Assembly (NCBI GenBank): GCA_027295745.1
Contig: JAPUKI010000185.1
Location: 1 to 7,031, forward strand
Source of the DNA: Acidobacteriota bacterium
GTDB lineage: Bacteria; Acidobacteriota; UBA6911; RPQK01; JADFOI01
Direction of reading: 5' to 3'
DNA length: 7,031 nt
Shown here: in pieces, positions 1 to 6,183 of the stretch
Numbering within the stretch: the first letter of the stretch is position 1
Layout: the number at the start of each line of letters is the position of its first letter
Notes under the pieces: generated by a model
Database searches by the model: none
Seen by the model: the letters and a program-made list of their open reading frames with translations, nothing else
Told to the model about the DNA's origin: nothing
Made by a program: the position numbers and the translations under genes

Positions 1-16
1 GGCGAGCATCGAGAAA

Positions 17-1537
17 ATGGTTTTTGCTTCGAGTCTTCCTGCAGTCAAAAGAGCCACAGCGCATGATAAACGACTCGCCATCATCGCAGGGGAGGAAAGC
101 TACACCTACGCCGATTTGCTTGTGGCCGCCAACCAGGTAGCTTCGTGCTTACTCAGTGGCCAACCTGATCTGGGGGAAGCGCGGGTTGCTTTCATGGTCC
201 CCCCCAGCTTTGAATATGCGGCAGTGCAATGGGGGATCTGGGAGGCAGGAGGAATAGCGGTTCCACTCTGTACCTCACACCCCCTTCCGGAAATAGAGTA
301 CGTGCTGCGGGACACGGAAGCAGAAACTGTGGTCACCCATCCCGACTTTGAAGAAACATTGCGGCCACTGGTCAGCGGCCGCAGTGCCCGGATCCTCTCA
401 ACATCAGAGACCACAAAAGCCCGGGAATGTTCTCTTCCCCATGTGGCAACAGAGCGGCAGGCAATGATCCTGTACACCAGTGGAACCACAAGCAAACCCA
501 AAGGGGTCGTCATGACCCACCGGAACATCATGGCGCAGACCACCACCCTGATAGATGCCTGGGAGTGGACAGCCAAGGATCAGATTTTAAATGTTCTGCC
601 CCTTCATCACACACACGGCATCGTGAACATACTTCTGTGCGCTTTTTGGGCAGGGGCGACCTGTGAGATGCTGCCCAAATTTGATGCCAATACAGTGTGG
701 CGTCGATTTGTCAAGAGTGATTTGACACTGTTTATGGCGGTCCCTACGATCTACATCAAACTGATTACAGCCTGGGAGAAAGCTACCAGGGAAGACCAAC
801 AAATCATGTCAAAGGCCTGTGCCAAGATACGCTTAATGGTGTCCGGATCGGCGCCTCTGCCAGCCAGCGTTTTTGAGAAATGGAAGGCCATAACTGGACA
901 CACCCTACTTGAGCGCTACGGACTGACTGAGGTGGGCATGGTACTGTCCAATCCTCTTCATGGGGACCGAAGGCCCGGTTCTGTGGGCGTGCCCTTGCCT
1001 GGTGTTGAAGTCAGACTGGTTGATGAAGCAGGTCATACCATAAGGGATGAGGGAGAGGCGGGAGAATTACAGGTGAGAGGGCCCAATGTTTTCCTGGAAT
1101 ATCTGGGACAACCAGAAGCTACTGCCAAAGCCTTCCGTAACGGCTGGTTTTGCACCGGCGATGAGGCGATCATCGAAGAAGGGTATTGTCGGGTTCTTGG
1201 GAGAACTTCCCTCGATATCATTAAAACGGGGGGTAACAAGGTATCCGCTCTCGAAGTAGAAGAAGTCTTGAGGACGCATCCTGCCATCCAGGAATGTGCT
1301 GTGGTGGGCATCAAAGATCAAGAGTGGGGAGAACGAGTCTGTGCCGCTGTGATACCCACGCCGACTCGTACCTTGTCGCTGGGTGATCTTCGCAACTGGG
1401 CAAAGGAGAGGCTGGAAATATCTAAAGTACCCACCCGGCTCATTCTCTTGGAAGAACTGCCTCACAATGTGATGGGGAAGGTCAGTAAAGCGGAGTTAAA
1501 AGAGTTGTTTCAGTCCTCCTTTACCCCTGAGGTCTAA
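17..1537 (+). CDS. ACSF3/MatB-type acyl-CoA synthetase (probable malonyl- or methylmalonyl-CoA synthetase)
   Basis: A 506-residue ANL-superfamily enzyme expected to activate a carboxylic acid with ATP to an acyl-adenylate and pass it to CoA in the cytoplasm. Seen: the phosphate-binding loop YTSGTTSKPKG (residues 153-163), LPLHHTHG (194-201), ERYGLTEVGM (299-308), NGWFCTGDEA (375-384), the hinge GRTSLDIIKTGGNKVS (395-410) and the C-terminal catalytic lysine K488 in NVMGKVSK. Length is normal for the family. The LPLHHTHG region, the following GATCEMLPKF, and NPLHGDRRPGSVG (312-324) closely resemble, from memory, mammalian ACSF3 and bacterial MatB. An arginine in the equivalent GDR stretch of MatB helps bind the malonate carboxylate, so a dicarboxylate substrate is plausible but inferred. 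The frame stays open to the left edge and no clear ribosome site fits in the 16 bases before the ATG, so the true start could lie upstream. Fatty-acid CoA ligase is the main alternative. The stop lies 2 bp from the end of the convergent PilZ gene. Confidence 0.93.
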   Translation: MVFASSLPAVKRATAHDKRLAIIAGEESYTYADLLVAANQVASCLLSGQPDLGEARVAFMVPPSFEYAAVQWGIWEAGGIAVPLCTSHPLPEIEYVLRDTEAETVVTHPDFEETLRPLVSGRSARILSTSETTKARECSLPHVATERQAMILYTSGTTSKPKGVVMTHRNIMAQTTTLIDAWEWTAKDQILNVLPLHHTHGIVNILLCAFWAGATCEMLPKFDANTVWRRFVKSDLTLFMAVPTIYIKLITAWEKATREDQQIMSKACAKIRLMVSGSAPLPASVFEKWKAITGHTLLERYGLTEVGMVLSNPLHGDRRPGSVGVPLPGVEVRLVDEAGHTIRDEGEAGELQVRGPNVFLEYLGQPEATAKAFRNGWFCTGDEAIIEEGYCRVLGRTSLDIIKTGGNKVSALEVEEVLRTHPAIQECAVVGIKDQEWGERVCAAVIPTPTRTLSLGDLRNWAKERLEISKVPTRLILLEELPHNVMGKVSKAELKELFQSSFTPEV

Positions 1538-1539
1538 AA

Positions 1540-2322
1540 TCACTCCTTCGATTTGGCGTGATCCGCACTCGCTTGAGCCTGAGCCACGAACTCCACGATC
1601 TGGCTCCGCGTTTCTGGAAGCAGTTCAGAAAACTCGAGGCCGACCGAGTTCACATAATCCTCTCCCCGTTTCACCTTCTCGGATTTGACGACCGTGGCCA
1701 AGGTGCTGACTTGTTGTGACTCTGACAACTGGAGGTTCAGCTTCAACAGATCCATAGCCTGCAAGGGAGTGGCGGTTTCAAAGCTCAGACCGTTCCCACT
1801 GAGATCTAGAGTGTCTGCCTGAAAGACTTTCCCCGTGGTGAGACCTCGATGAACCGCTTCGATGACTTCAAACGAAAAGGATATCTTCGAACGAAGCCTG
1901 GAAGTCCTTCTCCTCTGCATGGCAACCGGTCTGCTCACGATCGAGAGCTCGACCTTGAGGTTCCCTGGTCCGTAGACTCTGGAAACTTCGGCATGACAGA
2001 AGTAGATCCCTTGTGGATCCCAGTACTTGAGCCGAACTTTCTCTCCCACCTTGAAAGAAAGACCAGCATTCGCTGCGGAAAGCTGAACACCCAGTGAATT
2101 TTCAGCGATATCCACCACCGTGGCGTCTCGCTCATCATCGGGGTGTTCGACTTTTACGGGAAAGCCAATCTCTAGACGATGGATAAACTCCTTTGCCGTT
2201 TTTTCAGCCACTTCTTCTATTCTAATGAAAAAGAGAGTCATTTGACAAAATCTAACCCTGGCTTCCCTGTCAAAACCCTGTGCAGAAGCGCTGTCGATCA
2301 GGCAACGAACAAGCTCTTGCAT
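1540..2322 (-). CDS. PilZ domain protein with N-terminal YcgR-like domain (probable c-di-GMP receptor)
   Basis: A 260-residue cytoplasmic protein with no membrane segment. Residues about 48-130 (starting RLEIGFPVKVEH) look like the YcgR/PilZN beta-barrel that precedes PilZ in flagellar-brake-type proteins. Residues about 134-245 are the PilZ domain. Both halves of the c-di-GMP signature are intact: the arginine motif QRRRTSR (136-142, RRxxxR) and DLSGNG (173-178, D/NxSxxG). Binding of c-di-GMP is therefore likely; the output (motility, polysaccharide synthesis or other) cannot be told from sequence. The ATG at 2322 has no convincing Shine-Dalgarno site. Met28 (codon at 2239-2241) is an alternative start that would remove a short helical lead, and it also lacks a clear ribosome site. 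The gene is divergent from the glycosyltransferase gene and convergent with the acyl-CoA synthetase gene, so it appears to be transcribed alone. A polysaccharide-linked role together with the glycosyltransferase is speculation. Confidence 0.9.
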   Translation of the reverse strand: MQELVRCLIDSASAQGFDREARVRFCQMTLFFIRIEEVAEKTAKEFIHRLEIGFPVKVEHPDDERDATVVDIAENSLGVQLSAANAGLSFKVGEKVRLKYWDPQGIYFCHAEVSRVYGPGNLKVELSIVSRPVAMQRRRTSRLRSKISFSFEVIEAVHRGLTTGKVFQADTLDLSGNGLSFETATPLQAMDLLKLNLQLSESQQVSTLATVVKSEKVKRGEDYVNSVGLEFSELLPETRSQIVEFVAQAQASADHAKSKE

Positions 2323-2372
2323 CGTGTGAAGGGTTGATGCACCTACACTGTGGAAGGTCAGAGACCTCTGCT

Positions 2373-2378
2373 ATAAGG
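2373..2378 (+). promoter_or_regulatory. Possible -10 box for the glycosyltransferase gene
   Basis: TATAAG sits in the 113-bp spacer between the divergent PilZ and glycosyltransferase starts, about 58-80 bp before the candidate ATGs. No good -35 hexamer is seen 16-18 bp upstream, so this rests only on the -10 likeness and on position. Confidence 0.2.
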
Positions 2379-2435
2379 AACTCCGGTCAGATTCCCGGCG
2401 GAGCTTTTGGAGATCGTTGGTCGGGCCAGTGGCAT

Positions 2436-3704
2436 ATGACGATGGGAAAAACTCTGATGGTCGGAAATGATCTGAATGGCCATCCACTCGATCTGGCGGT
2501 AGGAATACCTTCTTACAACGAGGCCGACAACATCGGCTTTGTGGTCGAGCAAGTCGCCCAGGGATTGAAAAAATACTACCCTCACCTCAACACCGCTATC
2601 ATCAACGCCGACAACTCTTCTGAGGACGGCACGAAGGATGCCTTTCTCAGAGCGGAAAGTGGCTCTATTCCAAAGGTTTACCTTTCCACTCCTCGCGGAG
2701 TCCAAGGTAAAGGCCACAATTTTCATAATCTCTTTGACTACCTCTCTCAGTATCAACCAGGGATTGTTATCGTCGTAGATGCTGATTTGCGCAGTATTCG
2801 CCCATCCTGGCCCCGGACTCTGGCGGAACCGATTGCCAACGGCTTTGAGTTTGTGGCTCCGATTTACAGTCGCAACGAGTACGATGGAACCATTACCAAC
2901 CATCTCTGTTATCCCTTGCTCTACGCTCTGTTGGGCAAGAAGATCCGTCAACCGATAGCAGGCGATTTCGCCTTCTCCACAAGACTCATGGAGCATTGGC
3001 GAACTCGAAGATGGGGGAGAAATGTTCGTCAATATGGGGTTGACATCTTCATGACCACCGAAGCTCTCCTGGGGGATTTTCGCGTCGCCCAGGTGGTCTT
3101 GGGTTCCAAGGTTCACAAGCCGAGTGCTCCCAAGTTGGGGAAAATGTTTTCCCAGGTTGTGGATACTCTCTTTGCCAGCCTGCTGAAGTCCAAGAACCGG
3201 TGGAACAAAGATTTCCATGAGCCCGACACGCCACCCGTGTACGGCCGCACCCAATCACTGGCTGCGCCCCAGGAAATGTCCATCGACTATAAGCGTTTAA
3301 AGAGACAGGCAGTTCGGGAGTTCCCGTCCCGAGAGAGCTTGATTTTGCAGATTCTGCCACCTGAGACAGGGGAGAAGGTTCATGCGATGTTCCGAGTTCA
3401 TCGCTTTCGATTATCGAGCCTGCTGTGGGTGAGTATTGTCTATGATTTTCTGTGCAGTTACGACCAGGCCGTGGATCGTGCTGAAAAGTTACGGGTGATC
3501 GAGGCTTTAAAACCTCTTTATCTGGCCAGAGTTGTCTCCTTTATCCGAGAAACTTTAGAGCTTGACTACGAGGAGTGTGAGAACAAGATTCTTCGTCAAG
3601 CAAAACTTTTCCGCTCTCACCGTAACATCCTGATTGAGAATATGGCTTTGGAGAGGCGAGTCACTCCTGGCCCCACCACCGCTCATCGCCCTGCCGTTTG
3701 CTAG
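2436..3704 (+). CDS. GT-A fold glycosyltransferase (GT2/GT81-like)
   Basis: About 422 residues from this start, predicted cytoplasmic, transferring a sugar from a nucleotide-sugar donor. Seen (numbering from this start): the opening strand GIPSYNEADN (23-32), ADNSSEDGT (58-66), the metal-binding DAD motif (D115, D117), the run DGTITN then IRQPIAGDFAFS (170-181), YGVDIFMTTEAL (200-211), and a KVH histidine (227) where GT-A enzymes often have the last metal ligand. This set matches, from memory, a GT family common in Acidobacteriota and deltaproteobacteria and related to glucosyl-3-phosphoglycerate synthases (GT81). The acceptor is unknown. Residues about 280-400 form a helix-rich C-terminal extension. 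The start is uncertain: in-frame ATGs occur at 2436, 2442 and 2457, and GGGA at 2444-2447 would serve the last. The frame also opens further back to a GTG at 2280, but that would overlap the PilZ gene and the added sequence looks non-coding. The gene ends 9 bp before a large palindromic element. Confidence 0.9.
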   Translation: MTMGKTLMVGNDLNGHPLDLAVGIPSYNEADNIGFVVEQVAQGLKKYYPHLNTAIINADNSSEDGTKDAFLRAESGSIPKVYLSTPRGVQGKGHNFHNLFDYLSQYQPGIVIVVDADLRSIRPSWPRTLAEPIANGFEFVAPIYSRNEYDGTITNHLCYPLLYALLGKKIRQPIAGDFAFSTRLMEHWRTRRWGRNVRQYGVDIFMTTEALLGDFRVAQVVLGSKVHKPSAPKLGKMFSQVVDTLFASLLKSKNRWNKDFHEPDTPPVYGRTQSLAAPQEMSIDYKRLKRQAVREFPSRESLILQILPPETGEKVHAMFRVHRFRLSSLLWVSIVYDFLCSYDQAVDRAEKLRVIEALKPLYLARVVSFIRETLELDYEECENKILRQAKLFRSHRNILIENMALERRVTPGPTTAHRPAVC

Positions 3705-3789
3705 TCCCACTTTAGTGCTCACTTCCATATAAATACCGTGATGTTTGTTGCGAGCGCGACGGAGCCCAGATCGAGGCGCGACGACGAGT

Positions 3790-3805
3790 CGATGTCGAGA
3801 CATCG
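3790..3805. repeat. Left copy of 16-bp palindrome CGATGTCNNGACATCG
   Basis: A perfect 7-bp inverted repeat around a GA spacer (CGATGTC GA GACATCG) within the left arm of the larger palindromic element. It could form a side hairpin or serve as a dimeric protein-binding site. Confidence 0.85.
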
Positions 3806-3897
3806 GCGAGGAGGAGCAACAAAGAGATGGGCCCGGCCCGCCGCAACCCTTCGGGCGGAGGGGAGGTGTGGTCGATCTCTTCGTCGCTCGTCGTCGA

Positions 3898-3913
3898 CGA
3901 TGTCCCGACATCG
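3898..3913. repeat. Right copy of 16-bp palindrome CGATGTCNNGACATCG
   Basis: A perfect 7-bp inverted repeat around a CC spacer in the right arm, at the mirror position of the left copy. Only the spacer bases differ between copies, while the surrounding arms have diverged considerably. Confidence 0.85.
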
Positions 3914-4005
3914 CCTCCTTCTCGCTCCTCGACCTCGCCTCACAAACCCCTCCGCAAATATCACCGTATTTATGGAAGGGAGCACTTAGCCCCGGCGGAA
4001 GGATG

Positions 4006-5148
4006 TCATTGCGCAACCACCTCCGTCGAGATGTAATCTCTTGTGACTAAATCCCAGTAATCTCGGTAAGGTCTCTGCTGGTGAAAGCTGAGAAGGCTCT
4101 CAATGTGCTGCAGTAAGGTCGTGACGTAGGAACCGGAGAGGGTCTCCGGATGCCTCTGCCTGTAGTGGAAATAACTTCGGATGATGACGCTGTTGTGATC
4201 GACGGGCAGACGTTTCAGGTTCTCAAGAAAAAGCGGGAATCCCCTATTCCCAAACAAGTAAAACTCTACATTCGAGACGTAGAAAGTCGAGACCACTAAG
4301 CCTTGTCTCTTCAAATACTCCCCGACACTCCTCACAGCTGTCGGCCCAGCGAAGTCTCCAATGACCGGTATGATTCGATTTTCCTCCTGCATCTCTTTTA
4401 AAAACTGAAAATCGCTCTCGGAATTCAAATAATGTCGCATCTTCCCCGTCTGATCAGTTGCCCTGGCCAGTTGTTCATAGGTGGGATACTGAGGACGAGG
4501 CAGGCGGCCATGGCTCCGGAATCTCAACTGGAAGCTGTCTTCGAAAAAGGTCACAGCGATGGCATGAAAAGTGCCGCGGTCTTCCTCCCGCGTCACCTGA
4601 GGAAAACGTCTTCGAATGTCTGACCAGACTTCCAGAAAGTTCTGTTCAAAGAAATCGCGATCTGAAGAAAGGCCCTGAAAATGTTCAACCAGTCCCGGGA
4701 TACCGGCCGAAGGATCGGGTCGAAAACCTTTCGGGAGTTTCTTGCCAAACAGGAGCGTGAGGTATTCCCATCGGTTGTCGGAAGCCTCGATGAGCTGCTT
4801 GAAATAAAGATGTTGCAGAAGATTGTCGCGGCGCAAATCAATGATAATGGCGGTGGTAGGTCTCACCTGCACGATGTAAGTGAAGTTTTGGTCGGGTCCG
4901 ACTCCTAAATACACCTGCCCACTTGTTGTGATCTCCTTTAATCTTGGAAGGACCTGCAGGTAGGAGAGTTCATTGGAAATCAGATTGTCTGTGTCAAAGT
5001 AACCCGCCTCTTCGCTGAGTTCCAGAGACAGTTGCTCAAACTCTTGATCGGTCCGTCTTTTGTCCTCCTCCCCAGGTTCCAGGGCTTGAGGCAGGCTGAT
5101 GATCAAAAGCAGAATGAGCGCGCCAGAAGCAGCTATGAGTCCTCTCAT
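4006..5148 (-). CDS. Exported LIC_10091-like, methyltransferase-like protein of unknown function
   Basis: A 380-residue protein. The start is the ATG at 5148: AAGGGG (5155-5160) lies 6 bases upstream as a good ribosome site, and the protein then begins with a signal peptide (MRGLIAASGALILLLIISLP, possible cleavage after PQA near residue 22). The frame opens further upstream to 5262, but that part runs through the inverted-repeat element and looks non-coding. Seen in the mature part: ISNELSYLQVLPRL (57-70), YLGVGPDQNFTYIVQVRP (80-97), IIIDLRRDNLLQHLYFKQL (101-119), PVIGDFAGPTAVRSV (261-275) and FYVSNVEFYLF (289-299). These resemble, from memory, a bacterial family labelled LIC_10091 after a Leptospira protein, with a Rossmann methyltransferase-like layout. 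No activity is established as far as I know. The signal peptide would place this copy in the periplasm or anchored to the membrane, odd for a SAM-dependent enzyme. It is divergent from the DUF4159 gene. Confidence 0.85.
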   Translation of the reverse strand: MRGLIAASGALILLLIISLPQALEPGEEDKRRTDQEFEQLSLELSEEAGYFDTDNLISNELSYLQVLPRLKEITTSGQVYLGVGPDQNFTYIVQVRPTTAIIIDLRRDNLLQHLYFKQLIEASDNRWEYLTLLFGKKLPKGFRPDPSAGIPGLVEHFQGLSSDRDFFEQNFLEVWSDIRRRFPQVTREEDRGTFHAIAVTFFEDSFQLRFRSHGRLPRPQYPTYEQLARATDQTGKMRHYLNSESDFQFLKEMQEENRIIPVIGDFAGPTAVRSVGEYLKRQGLVVSTFYVSNVEFYLFGNRGFPLFLENLKRLPVDHNSVIIRSYFHYRQRHPETLSGSYVTTLLQHIESLLSFHQQRPYRDYWDLVTRDYISTEVVAQ

Positions 5149-5154
5149 GGGAGA

Positions 5155-5160
5155 CCCCTT
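5155..5160 (-). promoter_or_regulatory. Ribosome binding site that fixes the LIC_10091-like start
   Basis: AAGGGG on the minus strand, 6 bases before the ATG at 5148. It supports this start over the longer frame beginning at 5262. Confidence 0.6.
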
Positions 5161-5255
5161 GGATCGATTAACAATGGGAGTCAAACTTCCAGCCGGGGTT
5201 GTGCATAGGTTTTCGTGACGAAGTGCCGCTGGCGCCGCGATGACAAGGCGTGCGA

Positions 5256-5282
5256 GGGGCACCCGCTTGCGGGTCGGGCCCC
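5256..5282. repeat. Nested stem-loop inside the 205-bp element
   Basis: An outer stem GGGGC (5256-5260) pairs with GCCCC (5278-5282) around an inner perfect stem ACCCGC (5261-5266) and GCGGGT (5269-5274), leaving a 2-base gap inside and a 3-base bulge. As RNA the inner hairpin would open its top pair or pairs to make a loop. Confidence 0.75.
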
Positions 5283-5285
5283 GCA

Positions 5286-5306
5286 GGCGTACTCATGCAG
5301 TACGCC
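5286..5306. repeat. Perfect 8-bp hairpin inside the 205-bp element
   Basis: GGCGTACT (5286-5293), a 5-base loop CATGC, and AGTACGCC (5299-5306). It is not followed by a T-run on either strand, so it is not a canonical intrinsic terminator. Confidence 0.8.
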
Positions 5307-5422
5307 GAGGAGCTCAAGGAAGCACAACGCAGTCGGTGCGCAACGCACGCTGGATGATTGCGGCACTGCAGTAGAAAATTTATGCATAATTCCGGCAAAA
5401 GCAAAGTTTATCAAACAAAGGC

Positions 5423-5428
5423 TATAAT
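5423..5428 (+). promoter_or_regulatory. Possible -10 box for the DUF4159 gene
   Basis: A consensus TATAAT lies 11 bases before the ATG at 5440. If used, transcription would start near 5434-5436 and give an almost leaderless mRNA. No good -35 hexamer is seen at the proper spacing; the sequence where it should be lies just outside the right end of the inverted-repeat element. Confidence 0.3.
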
Positions 5429-5439
5429 GGTAGAGGCAG

Positions 5440-6183
5440 ATGGCTACAAGGTTTCTCTTACTGGTCTTGCTGATCGGGTTTTCAGCCGCTCGCATGGCCG
5501 ATTTACCCGATCACCAGGAGCGAGTCCATCCTCCTGAATTCACCTTCCTAAGACTCGTGTATTCGGGAGCAGATTGGACAGCTTCGACCTGGCATGTCGA
5601 CTATCCCAAAGCCGACCAGCAGTTTCTTTATGGGCTGAGAAAACTCACCGATTTCGGGTTTGTGAGCACCGAACATCTGGCTCTACCCCTCTCCGACCCT
5701 GAGTTGTTCAAGTTTCCCTTCCTTTACGCTGTTGAAGTGGGGCACATGCGCTTATCTGACAAGGAAGCGAGCCAGCTCAGGGAATATTTGTTGCGAGGAG
5801 GCTTTCTGGTCGTGGATGACTTTCACGGGGAGTACGAGTGGCAGAACTTTTACAGACAGATGAAAAAAGTTTTCCCAGAATATGAGCCAATCGAACTCAC
5901 GATCGACCATCCCATCTTTCACTGCTATTACGACATCAAGGAGCTTATCCAGGTCCCGGGACTACAGTTCGTGTACAGTGGGAGAACTTGGGAAAAAGGG
6001 GGATACCAGGCCCATTACCGGGGCATTCAGGATGAAAAGGGGCGGTTGATGGTGATGATCAACTACAACGTCGACCTGGGTGACGCCTGGGAATGGGCTG
6101 AGGTGCAAGCCTATCCGCGTAAATATGCCAACCTCGCCTTCCAGCTTGGAATCAACTACATCATCTACGCCATGACTCACTAG
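5440..6183 (+). CDS. Exported DUF4159 domain protein
   Basis: A 247-residue protein with a short N-terminal signal-like segment (MATRFLLLVLLIGFSAA; cleavage likely between residues 16 and 20) and a single DUF4159 domain over residues about 33-245. Conserved stretches typical of the family as I recall it: FTFLRLVYSG (34-43), DYPKADQQFLYGLRKLT (54-70), LYAVEVGHMRLSD (95-107), the block LREYLLRGGFLVVDDFHG (113-130), the DHPIFH histidine/aspartate motif (156-161) and NYNVDLGDAWEWA (208-220). The fold is thought to be class I glutamine-amidotransferase-like, but the catalytic function is unknown. In other genomes such proteins often sit near MoxR/BatA-type genes; here there is none. AGAGG (5432-5436) is only 3 bases from the ATG, a short ribosome-site spacing. 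Met18 would be an alternative start but would lose the signal segment. The stop codon overlaps that of the convergent barrel gene. Confidence 0.9.
   Translation: MATRFLLLVLLIGFSAARMADLPDHQERVHPPEFTFLRLVYSGADWTASTWHVDYPKADQQFLYGLRKLTDFGFVSTEHLALPLSDPELFKFPFLYAVEVGHMRLSDKEASQLREYLLRGGFLVVDDFHGEYEWQNFYRQMKKVFPEYEPIELTIDHPIFHCYYDIKELIQVPGLQFVYSGRTWEKGGYQAHYRGIQDEKGRLMVMINYNVDLGDAWEWAEVQAYPRKYANLAFQLGINYIIYAMTH

Larger units (their letters stand above)
3714..3986. repeat. 273-bp palindromic element with terminal inverted repeats (MITE/REP-like)
   Basis: Fills almost all of the gap between the convergent glycosyltransferase and LIC_10091-like genes. The left end (3714-3742) and the reverse complement of the right end (3960-3986) both begin AGTGCTC, one variable base, CTTCCATA, and continue to GTGAT. 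They differ by two substitutions and a 2-base indel. Similarity between the arms continues inward, with more mismatches, to AGAGAT (3823-3828) facing ATCTCT (3875-3880), so the whole element can fold as one long imperfect hairpin with a GC-rich apex of about 46 bases. Each arm carries a copy of the palindrome CGATGTCNNGACATCG, at 3790-3805 and 3898-3913. No clean target duplication is evident at the flanks. Overlapping frames inside are open on both strands, as expected for repetitive CGN-rich sequence, and none looks like a protein. It could be a non-autonomous mobile element, a REP-like repeat, a structured RNA or a two-way terminator. Confidence 0.8.
5192..5396. repeat. 205-bp inverted-repeat element with internal stem-loops (MITE/REP-like)
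   Basis: Occupies most of the 291-bp gap between the divergent LIC_10091-like and DUF4159 genes. Both ends, read inward, fit GCCGGRRTTRTGCATA (left 5192-5207, right 5381-5396 in reverse complement), then both have TTTTC and, after a diverged stretch, AGTGCCGC (5222-5229 and 5360-5367). The inverted ends thus span about 38 bp, and the differences in the first 16 bp are all G/A transitions. Inside are a stem GGGGC/GCCCC enclosing ACCCGC-TT-GCGGGT (5256-5282), the perfect 8-bp hairpin GGCGTACT/AGTACGCC (5286-5306) and GTGCG-CAA-CGCAC (5336-5348). No protein frame is credible. The ends differ from those of the element at 3714-3986, so it is a second family. Similar elements seem, from memory, to be dispersed in uncultured Acidobacteriota genomes, but this was not checked. 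Confidence 0.8.

Noticed and set aside
106..576. A 156-residue minus-strand frame opposite the acyl-CoA synthetase
   Set aside because: It is a shadow of a well-supported gene, with no independent motif or ribosome site.
2280..2435. N-terminal extension of the glycosyltransferase to a GTG at 2280
   Set aside because: It would overlap the start of the PilZ gene by 43 bp and adds Cys/Ser/Gly-rich sequence unlike the family. ATGs at 2436-2457 lie just before the first conserved strand.
2358..3254. A 298-residue frame on the minus strand opposite the glycosyltransferase
   Set aside because: It is antisense to a frame carrying clear GT-A catalytic motifs; its own translation shows no recognisable domain.
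3555..4050. Several overlapping open frames (69-153 residues) on both strands across the palindromic element
   Set aside because: They are open because the element is CGN-rich and self-complementary. They are Arg/Ser-rich, overlap one another in several frames, and lack ribosome sites and family motifs.
5149..5262. N-terminal extension of the LIC_10091-like protein to 5262
   Set aside because: The added codons run into the inverted-repeat element, and the internal ATG has both a good ribosome site and a signal peptide directly after it.
5286..5306. Hairpin considered as an intrinsic terminator
   Set aside because: It lies between two divergent 5' ends, where no transcript is expected to end, and has no following T-run.
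5168..5495. Short open frames on both strands through the 205-bp element
   Set aside because: They cross the stem-loops and, on the minus strand, the start of the DUF4159 gene. Composition is Ser/Pro/Cys/Arg-rich with no motif.
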